The translations under genes and the position numbers were made by a program. A DNA stretch of 64,000 bases from Arthrobacter crusticola. Lineage in GTDB: Bacteria > Actinomycetota > Actinomycetes > Actinomycetales > Micrococcaceae. The notes beneath the pieces were generated by a model. It was given only the letters and a program-made list of their open reading frames with translations, searched no databases and was not told where the DNA came from. Below, piece after piece: positions 53,292 to 63,388 of this stretch. The stretch spans positions 186,001 through 250,000 of the forward strand of contig NZ_SMTK01000004.1 of NCBI RefSeq assembly GCF_004357995.1. The letters are read 5' to 3'. Each line of letters starts with the position of its first letter. Positions within the stretch are counted from its first letter, which is position 1.

Positions 53292-54803
53292 GTGACGAAA
53301 GAAAACCCCACCCCTGAGGTCCTCTCCGCCGACGAGTTCACCGAGCAGATGCGGATCCGCCTCGAGAAGCGTGCCCGCCTGATCGAAAGCGGCAGGGAGC
53401 CCTACCCGGTCAAGCCCGAACGCACCCACTCGCTCGCACAGATCCGTGCAGCGTTCCCGGGCCTCGAGCCCGATGAGGCCACCGGCACCCGGGTCTCGGT
53501 GGTGGGACGCGTCGTCTTCATCCGCAACACCGGCAAGCTCGCCTTCGCCACCCTGCAGGAGGGCGACGGAACCCGGCTGCAGGTGATGCTGAGCCTCGCC
53601 GTCGTCGGTGAGGAGCAGCTCGCCGACTGGAAGGCACTGGTCGACCTTGGGGACCACGTCCAGGTCCAGGGGGAGGTGGTCAGCTCACGGCGCGGCGAAC
53701 TCTCGGTGATGGCGGAGAGCTGGGCCATGGCGTCAAAGGCACTGCGCCCGCTGCCTACCCTTCACGCCGGAGTCAACGAGGAGACCCGCGTCCGGCAGCG
53801 CTACGTCGACCTGATGGTCCGCGAGGAGGCCCGCAGCATGGTCCGCACCCGCGCTGCGATCACCCGCTCCCTGCGCGAGACCCTTCACGCCAACGATTAC
53901 ATCGAAGTCGAAACTCCGATTGTCCAGCTGGTCCACGGCGGGGCGACCGCGCGGCCGTTCGAAACCCACCTGAACGCCTTCGACCAGAAAATGACCCTCC
54001 GCATCGCGCTCGAGCTTTATCTCAAAAGGGCGGTCGTGGGCGGAATTGACCGCGTGTACGAGATCGGCCGGATTTTTCGGAATGAGGGCGTCGATTCGAC
54101 GCACAGCCCCGAATTCACCATGCTCGAATCCTACGAGGCCTACACCGACCAGTTCGGAATGGCCGAGCGGATGAAGGAAATGATTCTCAATTGCGCCGAC
54201 GTCCTGGGGATGCGCACCATCGAAACACCCCAGGGAACCATTGACCTCGACGGCGAATGGAAGTGGCTCGGGGTCTACCCCGGGCTGTCGGAGGTTCTGG
54301 GGCAGGACATCACGCCGGAGACCGGAGCGGCGGTCCTGGCGCGCATCGCCGATGAGCGTGGAGTGTCCGTGGACCCCGCCTGGGATGCCGAAAAGCTTGT
54401 CCTTGAGCTGTTCTCGGAGCTCGTCGAGCCGACCCTGATCCAGCCCACCTTCGTCTACGACTACCCACCGTCGGCCCAGCCGCTCGCCCGGCCCCACCGG
54501 AGCAACCCGCGCCTGATCGAGGCGTGGGATCTGATCATCGGCGGCATGGAACGCGGCACCGCATTCTCCGAGCTGATCGACCCGGTGATCCAGCGCGAAC
54601 GGCTCACCGAGCAGTCGCGGCGGGCCGCGGCCGGCGACGAAGAGGCCATGCAGCTCGACGAGGACTTCCTGCGGGCCCTCGAGTATGGCGCCCCGCCCAT
54701 GGGCGGCATCGGGCTCGGCATCGACCGCCTCGTGATGCTCTTCACAAATACCGGAATTCGGGAATCCATCCTCTTTCCCCTTTTGAAGCCGGAAGCGGGC
54801 TGA
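53292..54803 (+). CDS. lysS: Lysyl-tRNA synthetase, class II
   Basis: A 503-residue synthetase. The N-terminal OB-fold anticodon-binding domain spans about 55-165 (RVSVVGRVVFIRNTGKLAFATLQEGDG). Motif 2 is YEIGRIFRNEGVDSTHSPEFTMLESYEAY and motif 3 is GAPPMGGIGLGIDRLVMLFT. TAAACT (53278-53283) lies 8 nt before the GTG at 53292 with no Shine-Dalgarno, a leaderless start; a TTG nine bases upstream would overlap the box and is rejected. Confidence 0.96.
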   Translation: MTKENPTPEVLSADEFTEQMRIRLEKRARLIESGREPYPVKPERTHSLAQIRAAFPGLEPDEATGTRVSVVGRVVFIRNTGKLAFATLQEGDGTRLQVMLSLAVVGEEQLADWKALVDLGDHVQVQGEVVSSRRGELSVMAESWAMASKALRPLPTLHAGVNEETRVRQRYVDLMVREEARSMVRTRAAITRSLRETLHANDYIEVETPIVQLVHGGATARPFETHLNAFDQKMTLRIALELYLKRAVVGGIDRVYEIGRIFRNEGVDSTHSPEFTMLESYEAYTDQFGMAERMKEMILNCADVLGMRTIETPQGTIDLDGEWKWLGVYPGLSEVLGQDITPETGAAVLARIADERGVSVDPAWDAEKLVLELFSELVEPTLIQPTFVYDYPPSAQPLARPHRSNPRLIEAWDLIIGGMERGTAFSELIDPVIQRERLTEQSRRAAAGDEEAMQLDEDFLRALEYGAPPMGGIGLGIDRLVMLFTNTGIRESILFPLLKPEAG

Positions 54804-54807
54804 GCCC

Positions 54808-55023
54808 ATGGAATACCTCGAAGTGCTCCTGCCTTCGGCCACCCTCGCCGTTCTTTTCTACTTTGTGATGCGCACCATCCTCAATGCCGACCGGTCCGAG
54901 CGCGAAGCGATGTCCCGGGCGCGGGAACTTCGCGTGGAGGAAGATCGTTCCCACGATGAACCAACTGAAACCAGCGGCCCGGAGTCCGGGCCGGATATCG
55001 ACGGAACTAATTCAGCGAAGTAA
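54808..55023 (+). CDS. Small single-pass membrane protein
   Basis: A 71-residue protein with one membrane helix (LLPSATLAVLFYFVMRTIL, about 7-25) followed by a charged tail (ADRSEREAMSRARELRVEEDRSHDEP). It lies 4 bp after lysS. Proteins of this shape are common before lsr2 in Arthrobacter relatives; function unknown. AAGCGGG just upstream is a weak ribosome site. Confidence 0.7.
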   Translation: MEYLEVLLPSATLAVLFYFVMRTILNADRSEREAMSRARELRVEEDRSHDEPTETSGPESGPDIDGTNSAK

Positions 55024-55100
55024 TTTTTTTGACGGCATCCTGAGCGTGCCCCATAATCTAATTAGGGGATATTCGCATACACGCACTAATTCAGGAGCTC
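55021..55100 (+). promoter_or_regulatory. AT-rich lsr2 upstream region
   Basis: This stretch is far richer in A and T than its surroundings (TAATTTTTTT, TAATCTAATTAGG). CCCC and GGGG flank TAAT/ATTA (55049-55068), giving an imperfect inverted repeat. Lsr2 binds AT-rich DNA, so autorepression is likely; exact promoter boxes are not clear. Confidence 0.4.
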
Positions 55101-55103
55101 ACG

Positions 55104-55430
55104 GTGGCGCAGAAAGTGAAAATCATCCTCATTGACGACGTAGACGGCGGCGAGGCCGACGAAACCGTCCGGTTCGGGCTCGACGGAGTCCAGTACGAGA
55201 TCGACCTCTCCGAGGCCCACGCGAAGGAACTGCGTTCGGCGCTGGGAACCTACATCTCCTCGGCCCGGCGCAGCAGCTCCTCGAAGCAGCAGCGCGCCAG
55301 TGCCGCCCCCGCCCGGAACCAGGAAGCGGCGCAGATCCGTGAATGGGCGAAGGAAAACGGATACAACGTATCCGCCCGGGGCCGCGTGAACAGCGAGATC
55401 GTGGAGGCATACCGAGCCGCCCAGCGCTGA
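55104..55430 (+). CDS. lsr2: Lsr2 nucleoid-associated protein
   Basis: A 108-residue H-NS-like silencer of actinobacteria. The N-terminal oligomerisation domain is KVKIILIDDVDGGEADETVRFGLDGVQYEIDLS and the C-terminal DNA-binding domain is IREWAKENGYNVSARGRVNSEIVEAY, with the RGR hook that enters the minor groove of AT-rich DNA. AGGAG lies 7 nt before the GTG. The Ser/Ala/Gln linker (55-75) is normal. It coats foreign, AT-rich DNA. Confidence 0.97.
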   Translation: MAQKVKIILIDDVDGGEADETVRFGLDGVQYEIDLSEAHAKELRSALGTYISSARRSSSSKQQRASAAPARNQEAAQIREWAKENGYNVSARGRVNSEIVEAYRAAQR

Positions 55431-55449
55431 GCGGGCGGTTCGGCGCATA

Positions 55450-55467
55450 TTCTCGCCTGTGGCGAAC
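55450..55467 (+). promoter_or_regulatory. ClgR-type box upstream of clpC
   Basis: TTCTCGCCTGTGGCGAAC fits the corynebacterial ClgR consensus as I recall it (WNNWCGCYNANRGCGWWS) at all fixed positions but one. It lies 64 bp before the clpC ATG. ClgR activates clp genes in actinobacteria under proteotoxic stress. Confidence 0.6.
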
Positions 55468-55530
55468 ACGCCCCAATTCCTGTGCGGGTACACGTAGCAT
55501 CGAGTTACGCGTTAGCTAGGAGTGTGTCTC

Positions 55531-58038
<2,508 letters not shown>

Positions 58039-58053
58039 CACTCAGCAGTACCG

Positions 58054-58089
58054 AAAGGCCCGCCCCGGCACACCGGGGCGGGCCTTTTT
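58054..58089 (+). terminator. Rho-independent terminator of clpC
   Basis: A perfect 15-bp stem (AAAGGCCCGCCCCGG/CCGGGGCGGGCCTTT) with a 4-nt loop runs into a U tract (five T). It is the clearest terminator in the window. Confidence 0.95.
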
Positions 58090-58150
58090 GCGTGCGCGGC
58101 GCCGGCCGCAGCAGTCCCCGGTGCGCCCGCCGCTTTGTAGACTGGTGCGG

Positions 58151-58660
58151 GTGAGCCCGTCCTTCCGCATCCGTCCCGCCCGCACCTCCGACGTCGGCGC
58201 CATCCGCGCCCTGGTGGCGCCGCTGGCCGACGAGCGGGTCCTGGTGGCCAAGGAGACAGTGGCCTACTACGAGGGTCTCCAGGAGTTCCGCATCGCCGAG
58301 GACCCGAACGGCACGGTGCTCGGCTGCGGGGCGCTGCACGTGATGTGGGAGGACCTCGCCGAGGTGCGCACCCTCGCCACCGCCGAATCGGCGAAGGGCC
58401 GCGGCGTGGGAACCGCCCTGGTGGAGCGGCTCCTCGCCGATGCCGCCGACCTCGGCGTCCGGCGGGTCTTCTGCCTCACCTTCGAGGTCGAGTTCTTCCG
58501 CAAGCGCGGCTTCGAGGTGATGAAGGACCAGTCGCCGGTGGACCCGGAGGTGTATTCGCAGCTCCTGCGCTCCCACGACGAAGGCGTGGCGGAGTTCCTC
58601 GACCTGGCCCGGGTGAAGCCGAACACCCTGGGAAACACGCGCATGATCCGCATTCTCTAG
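58151..58660 (+). CDS. Amino-acid N-acetyltransferase (GNAT, ArgA type)
   Basis: A 169-residue GNAT enzyme. The acetyl-CoA loop is TAESAKGRGVGTALVERLL (Q/RxxGxG/A, about 80), preceded by LGCGALHVMWEDLAEVRTLA. FCLTFEVEFFRKRGFEVMKD and the C-terminal NTLGNTRMIRIL match the short glutamate N-acetyltransferase of mycobacteria (Rv2747 type), the first step of arginine synthesis. TAGACT (58138-58143) with a 7-nt gap to the GTG marks a leaderless start. Confidence 0.85.
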   Translation: MSPSFRIRPARTSDVGAIRALVAPLADERVLVAKETVAYYEGLQEFRIAEDPNGTVLGCGALHVMWEDLAEVRTLATAESAKGRGVGTALVERLLADAADLGVRRVFCLTFEVEFFRKRGFEVMKDQSPVDPEVYSQLLRSHDEGVAEFLDLARVKPNTLGNTRMIRIL

Positions 58661-58708
58661 GCGTTTTCGGCCGGGCAGAGGTGGTCAGGGAGACCCCACC
58701 CGGATATA

Positions 58709-58722
58709 GTAAGAGTGCTTAG
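58709..58722 (+). promoter_or_regulatory. RTAAGNNNGCTKAS element GTAAGAGTGCTTAG
   Basis: GTAAGAGTGCTTAG lies 68 bp before the CsbD start and matches the elements at 30255 and 34387. Confidence 0.45.
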
Positions 58723-58789
58723 CATCGCTCGCGGTGCGGTTGGGTCTCCCGGAACCGGGGCCCGAATGCCGAGGAGAAGGAGTCTGTTC

Positions 58790-58972
58790 ATGGGACTGGA
58801 TGACAAGATCGGAAACAAGGGCGAAGGCCTGGGCGGCAAGATCAAGGAAGGTCTTGGTAAGGCGACGGGCGACCAGAACCTTGAGGCCGAAGGCCACAAG
58901 GACCAGACCAAGGCAAGCCTCAAGGATGCCGGCGAGAACATCAAGGACGCCTTCAAGAAGGGCGACCGCTAG
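58790..58972 (+). CDS. CsbD family stress protein
   Basis: A 60-residue hydrophilic protein (MGLDDKIGNKGEGLGGKIKEGLGKATGDQNLEAEGHKDQ...), with the LGGKIKEGLGKATGDQNLEAEG core of the CsbD family, general stress proteins of unknown mechanism. GAGAAGGAG lies 9 nt before the ATG. The gene stands alone between a TAAG-type element and a strong hairpin. Confidence 0.93.
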   Translation: MGLDDKIGNKGEGLGGKIKEGLGKATGDQNLEAEGHKDQTKASLKDAGENIKDAFKKGDR

Positions 58973-59007
58973 AGAACTGCACGTCCGGATCGCAGCATCC
59001 GGCCAAG

Positions 59008-59044
59008 CCGCGGGAGAGTGCCCAGCAATGGGCCTCTCCCGCGG
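59008..59044 (+). terminator. Strong hairpin after the CsbD gene
   Basis: CCGCGGGAGAG pairs with CTCTCCCGCGG (11 bp), continued after a one-base bulge by GCCCA/TGGGC around a GCAA tetraloop. The following DNA has only short T runs, so it may act as a stop or an mRNA end stabiliser. Confidence 0.7.
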
Positions 59045-59189
59045 TGGCTTAACCGCACCTCACGGCAGGGATGGAGAAAAACCGCTATAGGAATGGGCCC
59101 TGCCACCGGGTATCGTTCATCGTGGCCGGCGCGGTCCACAGGGGACAGCCGGGCCGAGACCTCGCCCAGCCGAGAAGGAGCGTACCTTC

Positions 59190-60191
59190 GTGAAAAAGCT
59201 CATCAATGACCCAAAGGCCGTCGTCAACGAGTCCGTGGAGGGCTTCGGCCTCGCCCACGCCGACCTGGTCACCGTCCATACCGATCCGCTCTTCGTCGTG
59301 CGCAAGGACGCGCCCGTCCAAGGCAAGGTGGGCCTGGTCTCGGGCGGAGGCAGCGGCCATGAACCCCTCCACGCCGGGTATGTGGGGCGCGGGATGCTCG
59401 ACGCCGCGGTGCCCGGGGCGGTGTTCACCTCGCCGACGCCCGACCAGATCCTCCCGGCGACCACGGCCGTGAACGGCGGCGCCGGCGTGCTCCACATCGT
59501 CAAGAACTACACCGGCGACGTCCTGAACTTCGAAACGGCCGCCGAACTTGCGGCGGCCGAGGGTGTTGAGGTCCGTTCCGTGCTCGTCAATGACGACGTC
59601 GCGGTCGAGGACTCCCTCTACACCGCCGGGCGCCGCGGGGTCGGCGGGACGGTCTTCGTCGAGCGGATCGCCGGAGCCGCGGCCGAACGCGGCGACGACC
59701 TCGAGGCCGTCACCGCGGTGGCGCAGCGGGTGATCGACAATGTGCGCTCCATGGGCGCCGCGCTCGCACCGAGCACCGTACCCCACGCCGGGGTCCCCAG
59801 CTTCGACCTCGCCGAGGATGAGATTGAGATCGGCATCGGAATCCACGGCGAACCCGGCCGGCACCGCATCGCCATGGAGAACGCCGACGGCATCACCACG
59901 CGCCTGCTCGAGCCGATCACGGCCGACCTCAACCTCGGCTCGGGCGACCGGGTCCTGCTGATGGTCAACGGCATGGGCGGCAGCCCCGCCAGCGAGCTCT
60001 ACATCGTCTACCGCAAGGCCGTCGCCCTCCTGAAGGAGCGCGGGGTCACCGTCGAGCGGTCCCTCGTGGGCAACTACATCACCGCCCTCGAGATGGAGGG
60101 CGCGTCGCTGACGGTGCTGAAGCTCGATGACGAGATGATCACCCTGTGGGACTCTCCGGTCTCCACCGCCGCCCTGCGGTGGGGGGTCTAG
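59190..60191 (+). CDS. dhaK: Dihydroxyacetone kinase subunit DhaK
   Basis: A 333-residue substrate-binding subunit. [17 protein letters not shown] binds dihydroxyacetone near the N-terminus, and the His that forms the hemiaminal with the ketone is in [16 protein letters not shown] (about residue 217). GAAGGAG precedes the GTG start. With DhaL and DhaM it phosphorylates dihydroxyacetone using PEP through the PTS. First gene of dhaKLM. Confidence 0.95.
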   Translation: MKKLINDPKAVVNESVEGFGLAHADLVTVHTDPLFVVRKDAPVQGKVGLVSGGGSGHEPLHAGYVGRGMLDAAVPGAVFTSPTPDQILPATTAVNGGAGVLHIVKNYTGDVLNFETAAELAAAEGVEVRSVLVNDDVAVEDSLYTAGRRGVGGTVFVERIAGAAAERGDDLEAVTAVAQRVIDNVRSMGAALAPSTVPHAGVPSFDLAEDEIEIGIGIHGEPGRHRIAMENADGITTRLLEPITADLNLGSGDRVLLMVNGMGGSPASELYIVYRKAVALLKERGVTVERSLVGNYITALEMEGASLTVLKLDDEMITLWDSPVSTAALRWGV

Positions 60192-60193
60192 AC

Positions 60194-60835
60194 GTGGCGC
60201 TCGACGCCGGATGGGCCCAGGAGTGGCTGCGCGCCGCCGCGCGCGCGGTCGCCGAGAACCGGACGCACCTGATGGAGCTCGACCGTGCGATCGGCGACGC
60301 CGACCACGGCGAGAACATGGATCGGGGCTTCGCCGCGGTCGTCGCCAAGCTCGACGCCGGTCCGCCGCCGGCCACTCCGGCCGAGGTGCTCAAGGCCGCG
60401 GCGATGACCCTGATGTCAACGGTCGGGGGAGCGGCCGGGCCGTTGTACGGCACGGCGCTGCTGCGCGCGGCGACCTCGCTCGGCGACGCCGCGGAGGCAC
60501 AGCCCGACGCCGTGGTCGCCATGCTGTCGGCCGCCCGGGACGGAATCGTCGCCCGCGGCAAGGCCGAAAGCGGCGATAAGACGATGATCGACGCGTGGAC
60601 TCCGGCGGTGGAGGCGGCGGCGACGGCCGCCTCCGCCGGTGCCGGGCCGGGCGCGGTCCTCGCCGCGGCCGCCAACGCGGCGCAGGCCGGCGCCGTGGCC
60701 ACCGACCCGTTGGTGGCACGCAAGGGCCGGGCCAGCTACCTCGGGGAGCGCAGCGCGGGTCACCGCGATCCCGGGGCGGCGTCGACGGCCCTGATCCTTG
60801 CGGCCGCGGCCGAGGCCGCTGGTGGGCCCGGATGA
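60194..60835 (+). CDS. dhaL: Dihydroxyacetone kinase subunit DhaL
   Basis: A 213-residue ADP-binding subunit. The Mg-binding Asp residues lie in LDRAIGDADHGENMDRGF (about 30-47), and the nucleotide-binding helical barrel shows STVGGAAGPLYGTALLRAA, GDKTMIDAWTPA and RASYLGERSAGHRDPGAAS. The GTG is 2 bp after the dhaK stop; the 3' end overlaps dhaM by ATGA. Confidence 0.95.
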   Translation: MALDAGWAQEWLRAAARAVAENRTHLMELDRAIGDADHGENMDRGFAAVVAKLDAGPPPATPAEVLKAAAMTLMSTVGGAAGPLYGTALLRAATSLGDAAEAQPDAVVAMLSAARDGIVARGKAESGDKTMIDAWTPAVEAAATAASAGAGPGAVLAAAANAAQAGAVATDPLVARKGRASYLGERSAGHRDPGAASTALILAAAAEAAGGPG

Positions 60836-61581
60836 GCGTTGGGCTGGTCATCGTCTCCCACAGCGCCAAGATCGCGGAGGGCGTGTGCGAGCTCGCCGCC
60901 CAGATGGCTGCGGACGTCCGCCTCGTCCCGGCCGGAGGAACTGACGCCGGCGGCGGGGCGGCACGGATCGGGACAAGCTTCGAGAAGGTGGCAAATGCCA
61001 TCACGAAAGCCGGTCAGGGGGACGGGGTGGTCATCCTCACCGACCTCGGTTCGGCCGTGATGACCGCCGAGATGGCGCTCGAGTTCCTCGATGAGGACGA
61101 GCGCGCCACGGTGCGCCTCGCCAGCGCCGCCCTCGTCGAGGGGGCGGTTGCAGCAGCGGTGCAGGCGCAGGCGGGCGGTTCGGTCGAGGACGTCCTGCGT
61201 GCGGCCGAGGAGGCCGTTGTCTCCATCCGGCCCGAGGCCCTCGAACCTTTCGTGAGCCGGTCGGCCGCCGCACCCGGAACCGCCAAGGCGGCGGCTCCTG
61301 AGGGGCCGTCGGCCAGCGGATCCTGGGTCCTCCCCAACGACATGGGTCTCCACGCCCGTCCCGCTGCGGTCCTGGCCCGGGGCCTGGCCGACCTCGATGC
61401 GGAGGTCACTGTGAACGGCATCGACGGCAAGTCGGTGATGCTCCTGATGAGCCTCGGGCTGGGCAAGGGCAAGACGGTGAGCGCCCAGGCGGTGGGACCG
61501 GACGCCGAGGCGGCCATCGAGCTGATCGGAGCGGCCGTAGAGGACGGGTTCGGCGAGATGAACGAGGACGGGCAGCACTAG
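60832..61581 (+). CDS. dhaM: PTS-dependent dihydroxyacetone kinase phosphoryl donor DhaM (EIIA-HPr fusion)
   Basis: A 249-residue protein that passes phosphate from PEP to DhaL-ADP. The mannose-type EIIA domain (1-130) has the active His in LVIVSHSAKIAEG. After an Ala-rich linker (140-160) an HPr domain follows (SWVLPNDMGLHARPAAVLARGL, with the phospho-His, to DGFGEM). The EI-like domain found in E. coli DhaM is absent, so general enzyme I must serve. The start overlaps dhaL by ATGA; a longer upstream reading is rejected. Confidence 0.95.
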   Translation: MSVGLVIVSHSAKIAEGVCELAAQMAADVRLVPAGGTDAGGGAARIGTSFEKVANAITKAGQGDGVVILTDLGSAVMTAEMALEFLDEDERATVRLASAALVEGAVAAAVQAQAGGSVEDVLRAAEEAVVSIRPEALEPFVSRSAAAPGTAKAAAPEGPSASGSWVLPNDMGLHARPAAVLARGLADLDAEVTVNGIDGKSVMLLMSLGLGKGKTVSAQAVGPDAEAAIELIGAAVEDGFGEMNEDGQH

Positions 61582-61644
61582 GACGCACGGGATCGGGACA
61601 GGCCGCGTCAGTGCCGGCTGCGTCGTGATTGGCCGGCACCACGG

Positions 61645-61668
61645 CCGGTCCAGCAACCACCGGACCGG
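61645..61668. terminator. Weak hairpin between dhaM and mutY
   Basis: CCGGTCC and GGACCGG form a 7-bp stem with a 10-nt loop in the 109-bp gap between two convergent genes. No T tract. Confidence 0.3.
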
Positions 61669-61690
61669 CGCGGTCCGGCGCCGTGAGTTC

Positions 61691-62638
61691 CTACGCGGGC
61701 AGCTGGATTCCGGCTGCGGTCTCCTCGGCGAGGCCGTCGTCAAGCAGGCCCGCAAGGGCGCGCCCGCGCTGTTCCTCGGGTGCCCCCAGCCTGTGCAGCC
61801 GGGAGAGCGCCGCGGACAGGCGGCCTTCTCCGCCCAGCCCGAGGTCGATGGGCCCGCTCAGCAGCACGTCCCGAACCACCGGGCCCTCGGCCTCGCGCAG
61901 CACCGCCAGGACCGCCCCGCGGACCTGGCGGTCGGTACCCGCCCAGGCCTGGCCCTTCGGGACATATTCGGGGGCAGGGCGGCCCGCGGCAAGCCAGGCG
62001 CAGGCAGCCCGCACCGGGCACTGCCCGCACTGCGGGCTCCGCGCAGTGCACACGAGCGCCCCGAGTTCCATCACCGCGGCGTTCCAGCGCACCGACTCGG
62101 CGGGCTCCGCCGGGAGCAGATCGGCGGCGAGGCGCATTTCCGCTGCGGTCAGGGAGCGCGCGGGCAGGGCGGTGCCGGTGACGGCGCGGGCGTGAACGCG
62201 GCGGATGTTGGTGTCCACAACATTTTCGCGCTGCCCGAACGCGAAGGCCGCCACCGCGGCGGCCGTATAGCTTCCCACTCCGGGCAGGGCCAGCAGTTCC
62301 CCGTAGGTTCCCGGGACGGCCCCGCCGTGGCGGTCGACCAAAGCCACTGCCGCCGCGTGCAGGCGCAGGGCGCGCCGCGGGTATCCGAGCCGCCCCCAGT
62401 GCCGCACCGCCTCTCCGGGGGCCGCGGCGGCGAGGTCCGCGGGGGAGGGCCAGCGGGCCATCCATTCCGCCCAGACGGGCAGCACCCGCACTACGGGGGT
62501 CTGCTGCAGCATCACCTCGCTGACGAGCACGCCCCACGCGGAACGGTCCGGGCTGCGCCAGGGAAGGTCCCGGGCGGCCGTATCAAACCACTCGATCACG
62601 GACCGGTGCAGGGCTGGGAGGTCCCGCCGAGAAAACAT
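61691..62638 (-). CDS. mutY: A/G-specific adenine glycosylase
   Basis: A 315-residue HhH-GPD base-excision enzyme that removes A opposite 8-oxo-G. It shows DLPWRSPDRSAWGVLVSEVMLQQTPVVRVLP, with the catalytic Glu, then LPGVGSYTAAAVAAFAFGQRENVVDTNIRRV, with the GVGSYTA hairpin and the catalytic Asp. The [4Fe-4S] ligands are C-x6-C-x2-C-x5-C (CTARSPQCGQCPVRAAC). The C-terminal NUDIX-like domain is short, as in other actinobacteria. ATG 62638 follows CAGGAG by 6 nt; a TTG farther upstream has no support. Confidence 0.95.
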   Translation of the reverse strand: MFSRRDLPALHRSVIEWFDTAARDLPWRSPDRSAWGVLVSEVMLQQTPVVRVLPVWAEWMARWPSPADLAAAAPGEAVRHWGRLGYPRRALRLHAAAVALVDRHGGAVPGTYGELLALPGVGSYTAAAVAAFAFGQRENVVDTNIRRVHARAVTGTALPARSLTAAEMRLAADLLPAEPAESVRWNAAVMELGALVCTARSPQCGQCPVRAACAWLAAGRPAPEYVPKGQAWAGTDRQVRGAVLAVLREAEGPVVRDVLLSGPIDLGLGGEGRLSAALSRLHRLGAPEEQRGRALAGLLDDGLAEETAAGIQLPA

Positions 62639-62722
62639 TCGAACTCCTGAGAACAATTCTTCCTACTCTACTGACCGGCGTGGTGTCTCCGGCAATCGGC
62701 AGGAAATCCCTAGCCTTGGACC

Positions 62723-63358
62723 ATGGAACCAGCAGGCAGGCCGCGCCTTTCCGGAAGCTCCGGGTACCCGCCGCGCCGACCAAGCCCGGCCGTTTACCGC
62801 AGACGGCGGCTGGTGGCCGCAATCCTGGCCCTGCTGGTGGTCGCCGGGCTGGCAGTCGGCGCCAAGGCCGTCACCGACGCCCTCGCCGGAAACACCCCGG
62901 AGGCGAAGGCGGGTTCCGCCCCTGCGGTTCAGGAAACGGCCTCTACGCCGCCACCCACAGCTGCCCCCGCGGCGAAATGCGATGAGAAGGCGGTGTCCGT
63001 TGAGGCTGCCACCGACGCGAAGACGTACGGGAGGGAGCAGAAACCCGCCTTCACCCTGGTGGTCCGCAACGACGGCGACGCGCCGTGCAAGGTTAATGTC
63101 GGCACCTCGCAGATGGAGTTCCAGGTCACGAGCGCCTCGGACCGCATCTTCTCGTCCGTGGACTGCCAGGACGGCTCGGAGGACCTGCTCAAGGACATCG
63201 CCCCCGGCGCTGAGGAAAAGGCGTCCTTCACCTGGGACCGGATCCGCAGCATGCCCGGATGCGAGGCCGTCGAAGCGGTACCCGGCCCCGGAACCTACAC
63301 CTTGACTACAAAACTCGGAAGCCGGACCAGCCCTCCGTCCACCTTCGTCCTCGAGTAG
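62723..63358 (+). CDS. Membrane-anchored extracytoplasmic protein of unknown function
   Basis: A 211-residue protein. A basic Pro-rich N-terminus leads into one membrane helix (LVAAILALLVVAGLAVGAKAV, about 30-50), then a Pro/Thr/Ala linker and an extracellular beta-type domain (VSVEAATDAKTYGREQKPAFTLVVRNDGDAPCKVNVG...) with three or four Cys. It resembles DUF4232-like beta-sandwich domains. TAGCCT (62711-62716) lies 6 nt before the ATG, so it is probably leaderless. Function unknown. Confidence 0.7.
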   Translation: MEPAGRPRLSGSSGYPPRRPSPAVYRRRRLVAAILALLVVAGLAVGAKAVTDALAGNTPEAKAGSAPAVQETASTPPPTAAPAAKCDEKAVSVEAATDAKTYGREQKPAFTLVVRNDGDAPCKVNVGTSQMEFQVTSASDRIFSSVDCQDGSEDLLKDIAPGAEEKASFTWDRIRSMPGCEAVEAVPGPGTYTLTTKLGSRTSPPSTFVLE

Positions 63359-63388
63359 CCCGGGCGGAATTGACGCAGGGCCGGCCGG

